A DNA stretch of 50,592 bases from Rhodanobacter glycinis (GTDB taxonomy: Bacteria > Pseudomonadota > Gammaproteobacteria > Xanthomonadales > Rhodanobacteraceae). Position numbers and translations under genes: made by a program. Location of the stretch: NCBI RefSeq assembly GCF_006438785.1, contig NZ_RCZB01000009.1, positions 1-50,592 on the forward strand, given 5' to 3'. The notes beneath the pieces are model-generated. The model saw only the letters and a program-made list of their open reading frames with translations, was not told where the DNA came from and did not search any database. Of this stretch, positions 1 through 6,800 are shown piece after piece. Numbering within the stretch: the first letter of the stretch is position 1; every line of letters begins with the position of its first letter.

Positions 1-270
1 TTGGTCTTTACCAGCCGACACTACACGCGACTGGTACGCAGCTATGGCCTGCGGCAGGAATTCATCACACCACATTGCCCACAGCAGAACGGCATGGTGG
101 AGCGTGTCATCCGCACGTTGAAGGAGCAGTGCGCGCATCGGCATCGCTTCGAAACACAGCAGCACGCGATGCGCGTGATTGGCGACTGGATCCAGTTCTA
201 CAACCACCGGCGCCCCCATCAGGCGCTGGGCATGAAGACCCCCGCCGAGGCTTATGCTTTAGCGGCCTGA
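1..270 (+). CDS. IS3-family transposase, C-terminal part (cut by window edge)
   Basis: Only the last 89 or so residues of an rve/integrase-core transposase are inside the window; the 5' part lies upstream of base 1, so the apparent TTG start is not the real one. The visible segment has the pattern around the last acidic residue of the DDE triad (PQQNGMVERVIRTLKEQ, E being the third catalytic residue), followed by the FYNHRRPHQALG and TPAEAY tail that is typical of IS3-family OrfB proteins. Catalytic completeness cannot be judged here. No frameshift is seen in the visible portion. The reading frame ends in TGA, 28 bases before a candidate element end. Confidence 0.85.
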   Translation: MVFTSRHYTRLVRSYGLRQEFITPHCPQQNGMVERVIRTLKEQCAHRHRFETQQHAMRVIGDWIQFYNHRRPHQALGMKTPAEAYALAA

Positions 271-282
271 CCTGTGCAGGAA

Positions 283-298
283 GTGCTGGGTCATTACA
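283..298 (+). repeat. Candidate right terminal inverted repeat of the IS3-family element
   Basis: The bases just after the transposase stop read, on the complementary strand, TGTAATGACCCAGC. IS3-family ends usually begin with TG and end with CA, so base 298 is a plausible outer end. The left end lies outside the window, so the match between the two ends cannot be tested. Confidence 0.45.
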
Positions 299-567
299 GT
301 TGCGCGTGGTTTCGAGGTAAATATGCGACCGGGTGGGTAGCAATGACGATGCAGTTCAAGGTGGCGTTGGTGCCGTCCCATGAACTCGCTGGTGAATGCC
401 TCAACATGTCTGATCATATTTTCTTGGCTAACCAGAACAGCTTCGAGCCATTTCGCGAAATCCGAATTGTCTTCTCAAAGTTGCGATCGTCGATGCGATC
501 GAGATGAAGAACCTTCTGCATCCCCGGAAGCTTTCAAACGAGTCGCTGCGACAGTGTGATCGGATAT
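299..567. other. Intergenic stretch without a recognised gene
   Basis: From the probable IS end to the small minus-strand gene at 568. A plus-strand frame of 77 residues starting at 274 crosses the IS end; it has no family resemblance and is not called. No clear hairpin terminator or promoter was seen. Confidence 0.4.
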
Positions 568-792
568 CTACACGATGCCCTTTGCCCGATGGTCGAACTT
601 GCGCCATTGACCGTCGATACCCTCGACGGTGATCAGTGCATCGTTACCCTCTTGTTGCACCTTCAGAGCCGCGCTGATTGCGAACCGAAGAGCATCGAGG
701 CGGCTATTGAATTCTGAATGACCATCGTTGCTCGACCCCACACACCATTCGCCAGGATGCAACGGTGCATATGGGATATCGAAGATGATCAT
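568..792 (-). CDS. Small hypothetical protein, DUF2188-like
   Basis: A 74-residue soluble protein of unknown function. Its middle and end (a helix rich in Ala with LDALRFAISAALKV, then an acidic strand ending in GIDGQWRKFDH) resemble the layout of small DUF2188-type proteins, which have an Ala-rich helix followed by a 'DG-x-W/F' strand. This is a resemblance by eye only. It starts at ATG (complement of 790-792) without a strong ribosome binding site. It stands alone, flanked by an IS3 end on one side and by the divergent KaiC unit on the other. It could be a cargo gene or a chance frame; the protein-like composition favours a real gene. Confidence 0.45.
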   Translation of the reverse strand: MIIFDIPYAPLHPGEWCVGSSNDGHSEFNSRLDALRFAISAALKVQQEGNDALITVEGIDGQWRKFDHRAKGIV

Positions 793-966
793 AAATGCTC
801 ATGCGCAACTGAATCGTCCGAAGTGTGCCTCTATGACGGTGATCACACCGTAAAAGTTAGCGATGGATCGTAGCCAACTTTTGGAGGGGCACTTTGGCTG
901 GCTGGATATCACGGTGCATCATCACGGTACCGGCACTGATCATCAATTAGCCTAATACGTTACTAA

Positions 967-1413
967 ATGGGTGCCTTTGCCAGCCTAGTGGAAAGCCAAG
1001 AAAGCCATCGGATCGTCGTGACGCTGGTGCAAAGAGCCAGAGATGGCGCTGATGTGCAGCAATTGGCCGAGTTCATCGTCTCGGCCTGGCAGACGATTGA
1101 AACTTTCCTTTCGCCCATTATTGGACAGCGCAGCGTCGCAACGCTCTATAAGCGCAGCTTCTATCTCGCCAGCCGAAAGCATCCATGGCTGATGGATATG
1201 CATGAAGGCATGCAAGCAACAATGAATCTTGCCGCATTGAAAGCTGCACTTCTTGAGCAAAGTAGCGCCGAGATCGCTGCAGGCGCCGGGGTCGCACTGC
1301 AGATGTTTTACGAGGTGCTTACCAACTTGATTGGGGCATCGCTCACCGAACGACTACTGCGATCCGTATGGGCAGATCTGTTACCCGCTCCTACGCAGGA
1401 CAACTCAGCATGA
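967..1413 (+). CDS. Unknown protein encoded directly ahead of a KaiC-like gene
   Basis: 148 residues, mostly predicted helical, no membrane segment or signal peptide. I do not recognise a family. Visible features are an N-terminal helical region with a hydrophobic/charged pattern (residues 15-45), a conserved-looking stretch ending in SFYLASRKHPWL around residues 60-75, and a C-terminal amphipathic helix. Its TGA overlaps the ATG of the next gene as ATGA (1410-1413), a strong sign of translational coupling, so it probably acts with the KaiC-like ATPase, perhaps as a sensor or binding partner (inference). It is not KaiB: it lacks the thioredoxin-like pattern and is longer than KaiB (about 100 residues). 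The ATG at 967 has only a weak ribosome binding site. Confidence 0.7.
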   Translation: MGAFASLVESQESHRIVVTLVQRARDGADVQQLAEFIVSAWQTIETFLSPIIGQRSVATLYKRSFYLASRKHPWLMDMHEGMQATMNLAALKAALLEQSSAEIAAGAGVALQMFYEVLTNLIGASLTERLLRSVWADLLPAPTQDNSA

Positions 1414-2903
1414 ATAAGACTGTGACCATCAACCGCTTGGCCACCGGCGTGCCTGGTCTGGACGACGTGCTCGGAGGAGGCCTCCCGGAATTCTCGTTCA
1501 ATCTGATCGCGGGGCCACCGGGTTGCGGCAAGACTACCCTTGCGCACCAGATGATGTTCGCTCTGGCCACGCCGCAAAGTCCGGCAATCTATTTCACCGT
1601 GCTCGGCGAGCCGCCGTTGAAGATGTTGCGCTACCAGCAGCAATTCGAATTTTTCGACGACAAGTCGATCAATCAAGTGGTTCGCTTCATCAGCCTTACC
1701 GACGACATGATGGCAGGAGGCCTTAAGCAGGTGCTGCGTCGGATCGTGGACGAAGTAGAGACCCAAAGCCCGGCGCTTGTGTTCGTGGACTCCTTCCGGT
1801 CAGTGATGCTGGCGAGCGCAGCCGAAGGTCGGGCTTACCTCAATCTCCAACATTTCGTGCAGCAGCTGGGCATGCTGATGACAAGCTGGCAGGCCACGAC
1901 GTTCCTCATCGGAGAATACTTTAACGAGGCTGATGCCAATCCGGTGTTTACCGTTGCGGACGGTTTGATCTGGTTGAGTCAGAGCGTGCAACGCAACTCC
2001 ATGGTGCGCAAGTTGCAGATCATGAAAATGCGTGGTCAGCCCACGTTGCCGGGATTGCACACCTTTCGTATCGATGCTGCTGGCTTGCGTGTGTTCGCAC
2101 CCAGTAGGGTCTCTATTGCGACGCCTTCCGTCTCAGCCGCAACAGACTCCAATGAAAGGCTTCGGATGGGCGTGCATCGTCTGGACGACATGCTGGGTGG
2201 CGGCTTGCCACGCGGTTATTCCATGCTTGTGGCTGGCCCGTCAGGGTCGGGCAAGAGCATTCTTGCGGCAGCCTTTCTTGCGGAGGGCGCACGCTGTGGA
2301 GAAACCGGTGTCATCGCGGCTTTCGAGCAGGTTCCCAACCGTTCTCATACCCCGATCCTCGCTGAGTTGATCCACAGGGGTAGCGTGGGCCTGGTGAACA
2401 ACCGGGCACCAGACTTGTCGATCGACGAGATCATGCTTCTACTGGTGTCGGAGATCCGTCGTCTCAAGGCGACTCGCGTGGTGATCGATTCGTTGTCAGG
2501 TTTCGAGCTCGCTTTAGCTCCGACCTTTCGCCCGGACTTTCGCGAAAACCTATCGCGTATGATCGCCGCCCTCGCGGCGGAGGGCGTCACGGTGCTGATG
2601 ACCTCTGAGTTGGAGGATCGCTACACGGATCTGCGCTTCAGTCCGTACGGCACTGCGTTCATGACAGACGCCATCATCGTGCAGCGTTACATTGAGGTCG
2701 ACAGTCGGTTACTGCGCATGATGGCAGTGGTCAAAGTGCGGGGGAGCGCTCACTCGGATGAATTGCGCCTCTTCAGTATCAACGACGACGGCATCCAAAT
2801 CAGCGACATGCTCACTGATCAAGAGGGATTGCTGGGCGGCAGGCCTACGAAGAAAGGTGCTCGGGATCTATCCCCCCTCACCGCCGAGAATCCTCATGCT
2901 TGA
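1410..2903 (+). CDS. KaiC-like double-domain RecA-fold ATPase
   Basis: 497 residues with two tandem KaiC/RecSF-type ATPase domains. Domain 1 opens with TGVPGLDDVLGGGLP and has a Walker A GPPGCGKT at residues 35-42 and a Walker B-like LVFVDSF. Domain 2 opens with MGVHRLDDMLGGGLP and has a Walker A GPSGSGKS at 276-283 and a Walker B-like VVIDSLSG. The C-terminal strand VVKVRGSAHSDELR matches the cyanobacterial KaiC CII domain pattern. By eye, the paired glutamates behind each P-loop are reduced to one (LGEPP in domain 1, FEQ in domain 2), and the CII phosphosites Ser431/Thr432 of cyanobacterial KaiC align with Ala416/Phe417. The ATG at 1410 is preferred over an upstream in-frame GTG/ATG at 1368 because it overlaps the preceding stop as ATGA. 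Family knowledge: such proteins form hexameric ATPase rings; a clock role is not implied, and no kaiB is seen here. Confidence 0.9.
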   Translation: MNKTVTINRLATGVPGLDDVLGGGLPEFSFNLIAGPPGCGKTTLAHQMMFALATPQSPAIYFTVLGEPPLKMLRYQQQFEFFDDKSINQVVRFISLTDDMMAGGLKQVLRRIVDEVETQSPALVFVDSFRSVMLASAAEGRAYLNLQHFVQQLGMLMTSWQATTFLIGEYFNEADANPVFTVADGLIWLSQSVQRNSMVRKLQIMKMRGQPTLPGLHTFRIDAAGLRVFAPSRVSIATPSVSAATDSNERLRMGVHRLDDMLGGGLPRGYSMLVAGPSGSGKSILAAAFLAEGARCGETGVIAAFEQVPNRSHTPILAELIHRGSVGLVNNRAPDLSIDEIMLLLVSEIRRLKATRVVIDSLSGFELALAPTFRPDFRENLSRMIAALAAEGVTVLMTSELEDRYTDLRFSPYGTAFMTDAIIVQRYIEVDSRLLRMMAVVKVRGSAHSDELRLFSINDDGIQISDMLTDQEGLLGGRPTKKGARDLSPLTAENPHA

Positions 2904-2927
2904 TCCCGGCGCGTCAGGTTTTTTTCT

Positions 2928-4556
2928 ATGAGCAGCGGTCCGATCGATGATGCTGAAGCCGTAGCGCTCGCGGCACGTGAACTTGCGCAACTGCAACTGC
3001 AGGCCGAGCAGGTGCGGACGGTATTGGACGGCTTGCAACAGAATCTGATTGAAGTAGAGAGCAGCCTGGATAGTAGCCAAGCGGCGCAGCTTCTTGAAGC
3101 TAACGAACATTTGATGCAGGCGGCTCTTCTTGCTCATAGTCATGCCGATACCGTTAAACAGGCACTGGAGCAAGTATCACGTGCCGCCGAACTCGATGCG
3201 TTGACCAAACTCCCGAATCGCCCTGTGCTATTCGATCGCCTGGCCCAGGCCATCGCCATGGCGAAACGTACGGAACGTCGGGTAGCGATTCTCTTCATCG
3301 ATCTGGACAAGTTCAAGCAGATCAACGATACGCTCGGTCATACAATAGGCGATGAAGTACTTCAACTGGCGGCACACTGTCTTTGCTCTTCCGTTCGTGA
3401 CGCAGATACGGTAAGTCGCCATGGGGGTGATGAATTTCTGATTCTTCTCCCTGAGTTGTCCGAAGCATCCGATGCGGCCCTCATCGCCGATAAGGTAATT
3501 ACGGCCCTGGCCATGCCCAGTCGACTTGGTGATCACGTGCTGCGCTTGGCTGCGAGTATTGGCATTAGTATCTACCCCGATGACGGAGCGGATGCCGATA
3601 CGCTGATCCACCACGCGGACATCGCGATGTATCGAGCGAAAATGCGCAGCGCAGGCAGCGTTGAATTTTATGGCAGTCAAGCTGCGGATGAGCCCCTTTC
3701 CAGGCCGAAAGCGCTGGCATCACTGAAGCGGCCTTTGGTTCGTTACGAGGATGCATTGCTTGAGCACGAGCGTCGACATGCGCATCTGTGCGAGGCAAAC
3801 GAGCAGCTCCTCATGGCGGTGCTGAATGCGCAGGATCTGCAAGCAGCGGCAGAGCAAGCGCAACGTAAGCAAATAGAGTTTTTGGCGTTGGTGGCGCACG
3901 AGCTGCGCACACCGCTTACGCCTATTCGCATAGCAACAAGCCTGATGGTAGAAGTTGGACCGGAGGAGTTGCCCAGAATGCAGGCGATCATCGAGCGCCA
4001 AGTGACGCACATCACTCGACTCGTGACCGATTTGCTCGACATATCTCGCATCAATACCGGAAAACTGCGGATCGAGTGTCGAAGGATTGACATCGTCACC
4101 ATTCTCGATGCCGCCATCGAGGGATGCCGGCCAGCGATGGATTTGCGCTTGCAGAATTTCCGATTGCAGCTACCTGCTGTTGTCGTTGAGGTGCAAGGCG
4201 ACCCCGTTCGGCTCACACAAGTCATGAGCAATCTGATCACCAACGCATCGAAGTGCACGCAGGAAGGAGGGCAGATCAGGCTACGGCTTGTGACGACTGA
4301 CACCACCGCTGTGATAACTTTGACCGATAACGGCATCGGCATCAGTGCCACCGCAATGCCCGAGATCTTCAACCCATTTGTGCAGGATGCGCATGCCATT
4401 GGATTCAACGGAACGGGTCTAGGTATCGGGTTGACCGTGGTTCGCGAACTGGTTGAAGCGCATGGCGGTACGATCGAGGCCACAAGCAACGGGAAGGGAT
4501 TCGGCAGTCAATTCGTGGTGACTTTGCCTTTGGCCTCAGCATCCTTGCCATCTTGA
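2928..4556 (+). CDS. GGDEF diguanylate cyclase fused to a histidine kinase
   Basis: 542 residues, cytoplasmic, no membrane segment. Order: N-terminal coiled coil (about 15-85); a GGDEF domain (about 88-250) with the active-site motif GGDEF at 166-170 and an RxxD product-inhibition site (RDAD, 157-160) exactly five residues upstream; a linker coiled coil (about 275-315); a HisKA domain with H-box VAHELRTPL (His324); and an HATPase_c domain with an N-box NLITNASK, a G1 box DNGIGIS and a G2 box GTGLGIG. There is no receiver or PAS domain. All key residues for c-di-GMP synthesis and for autophosphorylation are present, so both activities are plausible. The gene lies 24 bases after the KaiC-like gene and is likely cotranscribed. 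KaiC-linked histidine kinases are known; the GGDEF module inside the kinase polypeptide is the odd point. No partner response regulator is in the window. Confidence 0.9.
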   Translation: MSSGPIDDAEAVALAARELAQLQLQAEQVRTVLDGLQQNLIEVESSLDSSQAAQLLEANEHLMQAALLAHSHADTVKQALEQVSRAAELDALTKLPNRPVLFDRLAQAIAMAKRTERRVAILFIDLDKFKQINDTLGHTIGDEVLQLAAHCLCSSVRDADTVSRHGGDEFLILLPELSEASDAALIADKVITALAMPSRLGDHVLRLAASIGISIYPDDGADADTLIHHADIAMYRAKMRSAGSVEFYGSQAADEPLSRPKALASLKRPLVRYEDALLEHERRHAHLCEANEQLLMAVLNAQDLQAAAEQAQRKQIEFLALVAHELRTPLTPIRIATSLMVEVGPEELPRMQAIIERQVTHITRLVTDLLDISRINTGKLRIECRRIDIVTILDAAIEGCRPAMDLRLQNFRLQLPAVVVEVQGDPVRLTQVMSNLITNASKCTQEGGQIRLRLVTTDTTAVITLTDNGIGISATAMPEIFNPFVQDAHAIGFNGTGLGIGLTVVRELVEAHGGTIEATSNGKGFGSQFVVTLPLASASLPS

Positions 4557-5079
4557 GATACAAGGGCCACTACCATGACGCCATGGAGCCGGCCTGTCGT
4601 TATTGTTCGCTTTTGGCCGTGGGCTGCCCTTGCGGCTCCCATGACGCCCAGACAAGCTGCGACGGGCAGAGGTCGACCCAATTGAGCCGGTCGCGAACGT
4701 CCGCTTTGGAAGAGCCCATTTTCCCCAGAGTGACGGTAAAATTGTGGCTGCGCGAGCAGATCCGAAGCGTTTATGGCCGGCCTCTGGTCTTGCACGAGCT
4801 GCGCAACGATGGAGTTTGCGTGGGCAAGAGCCGGTGTGTTCGAATACATCGAGCGGTTCCATAACCCAAGAATGCGGCGAAGGACCGCCAGCCAGGATTT
4901 GAAGTTTTCCACCTTTTTTACAATCGCCGCTTTGGTTTGGCCGCGCTGATCTCCCGCCTCATCATCGCTGCCGCGTGGACCCCTCCACTGAGCTATCGCC
5001 TCGCAACCTTGGATGCGTGATGTGGGGAATCAGGAGAGCAAAAGACGGCATTCAATTACCTCCGTCCCCTACGCACTGC
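4557..5079. other. Gene-free stretch containing mobile-element debris
   Basis: Between the kinase stop and the tpsB stop. Apart from an IS3 tail fragment near 4810-4914 no intact frame looks like a protein. The 103-residue plus frame and the 134- and 108-residue minus frames overlap one another and are taken as chance. No clear terminator was found for either flanking gene. Confidence 0.5.
4810..4914 (+). pseudogene. Degenerate C-terminal fragment of an IS3-family transposase
   Basis: Read from 4810 on the plus strand, the sequence gives VFEYIERFHNPRMRRR, which matches the conserved 'FEYIExFYNPxRRH' tail of IS3-family OrfB. The usual 'SxLGYxSPxxFE' ending is lost and there is no open frame around it. 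It is a relic of an old insertion next to the TPS locus. Confidence 0.4.
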
Positions 5080-6756
5080 TCAGAAGCCCCTGACCACCTG
5101 TAACCATGCCCGTGCGGAGCTGCGCTTGCCGAGCAATGTGGGTGTGGCGCCCACCGGCGTGGCCAGTTGCACTTGCGCCTGCCAATGGCGGGTGCCGACC
5201 CAGCTGAAGCCGATGCCGACGCCATCGAGGTCGAATTGATTGCGGCCGGCGATCCACGGGTCGGCATTGACGCGCAGGCTGCCATGGTCGACAAACAGGC
5301 TGCCCTCGCAGCGGCCGGCGCAGTCGAACGGCAGGTCGTGGCGTAGCTCTACCGTGTCCAGCCAGCCGCTAGCGCCGGCGATGCTGGAGACGTCGTATCC
5401 GCGCACGCTGTTCGACCCGCCCAGCAGGAACTGCTCGGAGGAGTCGAGGTTGCGGTTGCTGTACTGGCCGCTGAGGCTCACATACACGCGGGTAGCAGCA
5501 CTGAGGTTCTGCAGGCGGGCGAGGCTGGCATTCCAATGGGTGTAGCTACCTTGCGTGCGTGCGGTGGCAGCGTCGGCGGCCGCTGCCGCGGCGTTGGCGA
5601 AGCCGAGCCGACCGTGGCCGAGGCTGAGGCTGGCGCTGGTCAGCCCGCCGCCGCCCCAGTCGTCGCCGTGCTGGCTGACGACGCTGGCTGTCCAGTGGTT
5701 GCTGTGGCGGTCGTTGCGCAGGGCGGTGCTGTCGATGCGGTCGCGCAGTTGCTTGCGGTCGAACTGCAAACGGACGTCCAGTCGGCTGTCGTGCGTGCGC
5801 ACCAGCGGCTGCGTCAGCCAGGCACTGGAAACCCGGGCGGTACCGTGCGCATCCAGCGCATCGAGCGGACCACCCAGCGCGTAGGCCAGCATCGAATACG
5901 CCGCGCCGAGCCGGGTGCCATGCCCGTTCAGGGTGAACTGGTAGCCCAGCCGGCCGTAGCGCAGGCCGCGGCCGGAGGTGAGCGTACCCAGGCTGAGCTG
6001 GTCGCCGTGGCGCATCGGATTGTTGATGTCGAGATAGGCTCCCACGCGCAGGCGGCCGGTGTAGCGGCTGCCTGCGGTGTCGGCGACCAACTGGCCTTGC
6101 AGAGTTGGTTCGGCGTCGGCCTGCACGTCAAGGGTCGAGGTGCCCGGTTCTGTACCGGGACGCAGGATGGCGTGGGGTTCCACGCCGGGCAGGTCGCCGA
6201 GCAGCAGCAAGCGGGTATCCAGCGTGGACTGGGTGACGACCTCGCCTGAGTGCAACGGCGCCAGCGTGGCGCGCAGCAGGCCGTCGCCGATGCGGCTTTG
6301 GTTGGCCAGTTCGATCTGGTCGTAGCGCGCCTCGACCACCTGCAGGCGCACCGTGCCGCCGCTCAAGGTTTGCGCCGGTACCAGCGCGCGGGCCAGCGGG
6401 TAGCCGTGCGCGTGATAGTAGTCGGTGATCCGCTGCGCCAGCACGTTGAGCTGGGTCAGGGTCTGCGTTTCCCCTTCGCCGTCGGCGACCAGAGCATGCA
6501 GGGTTGCGTTGCCGAAGATGGTGTTGCCTTCCACCTGCAGGTGCGTCACCGCGAACGGGGTGGCGTCTTCAGTGGTGTTGCTGGTCGGCGATTCGATCAC
6601 TAGGCCGGGTGCGGCGACGGGTTTCTCCAGCGGTTTCGGCGGCACTTGCTGCAGGATCTGGCCGCTGTTGGGGATCGTCTGTGCCGGCGTGGCCAGCGGC
6701 AGGGCGAAGCAGGCCAGTGCCAGCGGGGCAAAGTGGAAGCGGAACGGTGACGGCAT
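5080..6756 (-). CDS. Two-partner secretion outer-membrane transporter (TpsB; ShlB/FhaC/HecB family)
   Basis: 558 residues. Signal peptide at 1-25 (hydrophobic run, cleavage near ATPAQ). A POTRA domain spans about 68-144 (FAVTHLQVEGNTIF start, LQVVEARYDQI end) and a second periplasmic POTRA-like stretch reaches about 215. The rest is a 16-strand Omp85-type barrel; the diagnostic loop-6 motif VRGYD is at 451-455 and the protein ends in Phe (VVRGF), as outer-membrane beta barrels do. Family role: it recognises the TPS domain of its partner in the periplasm and passes it across the outer membrane without ATP. The ATG at 6756 is chosen over upstream in-frame starts because it has an AAGGA ribosome binding site and a clean signal peptide. 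It lies 44 bases after tpsA on the same strand. Confidence 0.93.
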   Translation of the reverse strand: MPSPFRFHFAPLALACFALPLATPAQTIPNSGQILQQVPPKPLEKPVAAPGLVIESPTSNTTEDATPFAVTHLQVEGNTIFGNATLHALVADGEGETQTLTQLNVLAQRITDYYHAHGYPLARALVPAQTLSGGTVRLQVVEARYDQIELANQSRIGDGLLRATLAPLHSGEVVTQSTLDTRLLLLGDLPGVEPHAILRPGTEPGTSTLDVQADAEPTLQGQLVADTAGSRYTGRLRVGAYLDINNPMRHGDQLSLGTLTSGRGLRYGRLGYQFTLNGHGTRLGAAYSMLAYALGGPLDALDAHGTARVSSAWLTQPLVRTHDSRLDVRLQFDRKQLRDRIDSTALRNDRHSNHWTASVVSQHGDDWGGGGLTSASLSLGHGRLGFANAAAAAADAATARTQGSYTHWNASLARLQNLSAATRVYVSLSGQYSNRNLDSSEQFLLGGSNSVRGYDVSSIAGASGWLDTVELRHDLPFDCAGRCEGSLFVDHGSLRVNADPWIAGRNQFDLDGVGIGFSWVGTRHWQAQVQLATPVGATPTLLGKRSSARAWLQVVRGF

Positions 6757-6800
6757 GCGGTGATCCTTGCGCGGGGTGCGGGATGTGCGGGTTGCGTGAT

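Noticed and set aside
274..507. Plus-strand frame of 77 residues after the IS3 transposase
   Set aside because: It begins inside the probable IS end and has no protein-like features.
863..955. A 30-codon frame upstream of the KaiC unit
   Set aside because: No ribosome binding site, no family resemblance and too short to support without conservation data.
1410..2903. RadA/Sms or DnaB-type ATPase as an alternative to KaiC
   Set aside because: Two tandem domains with the GxxxLDDxLGGGLP opening and a KVRGSAH strand fit KaiC; there is no zinc finger or Lon-like end as in RadA.
4508..4912. Minus-strand frame of 134 residues over the kinase end and the IS3 relic
   Set aside because: It overlaps the kinase coding sequence and is antisense to the transposase relic; no family pattern.
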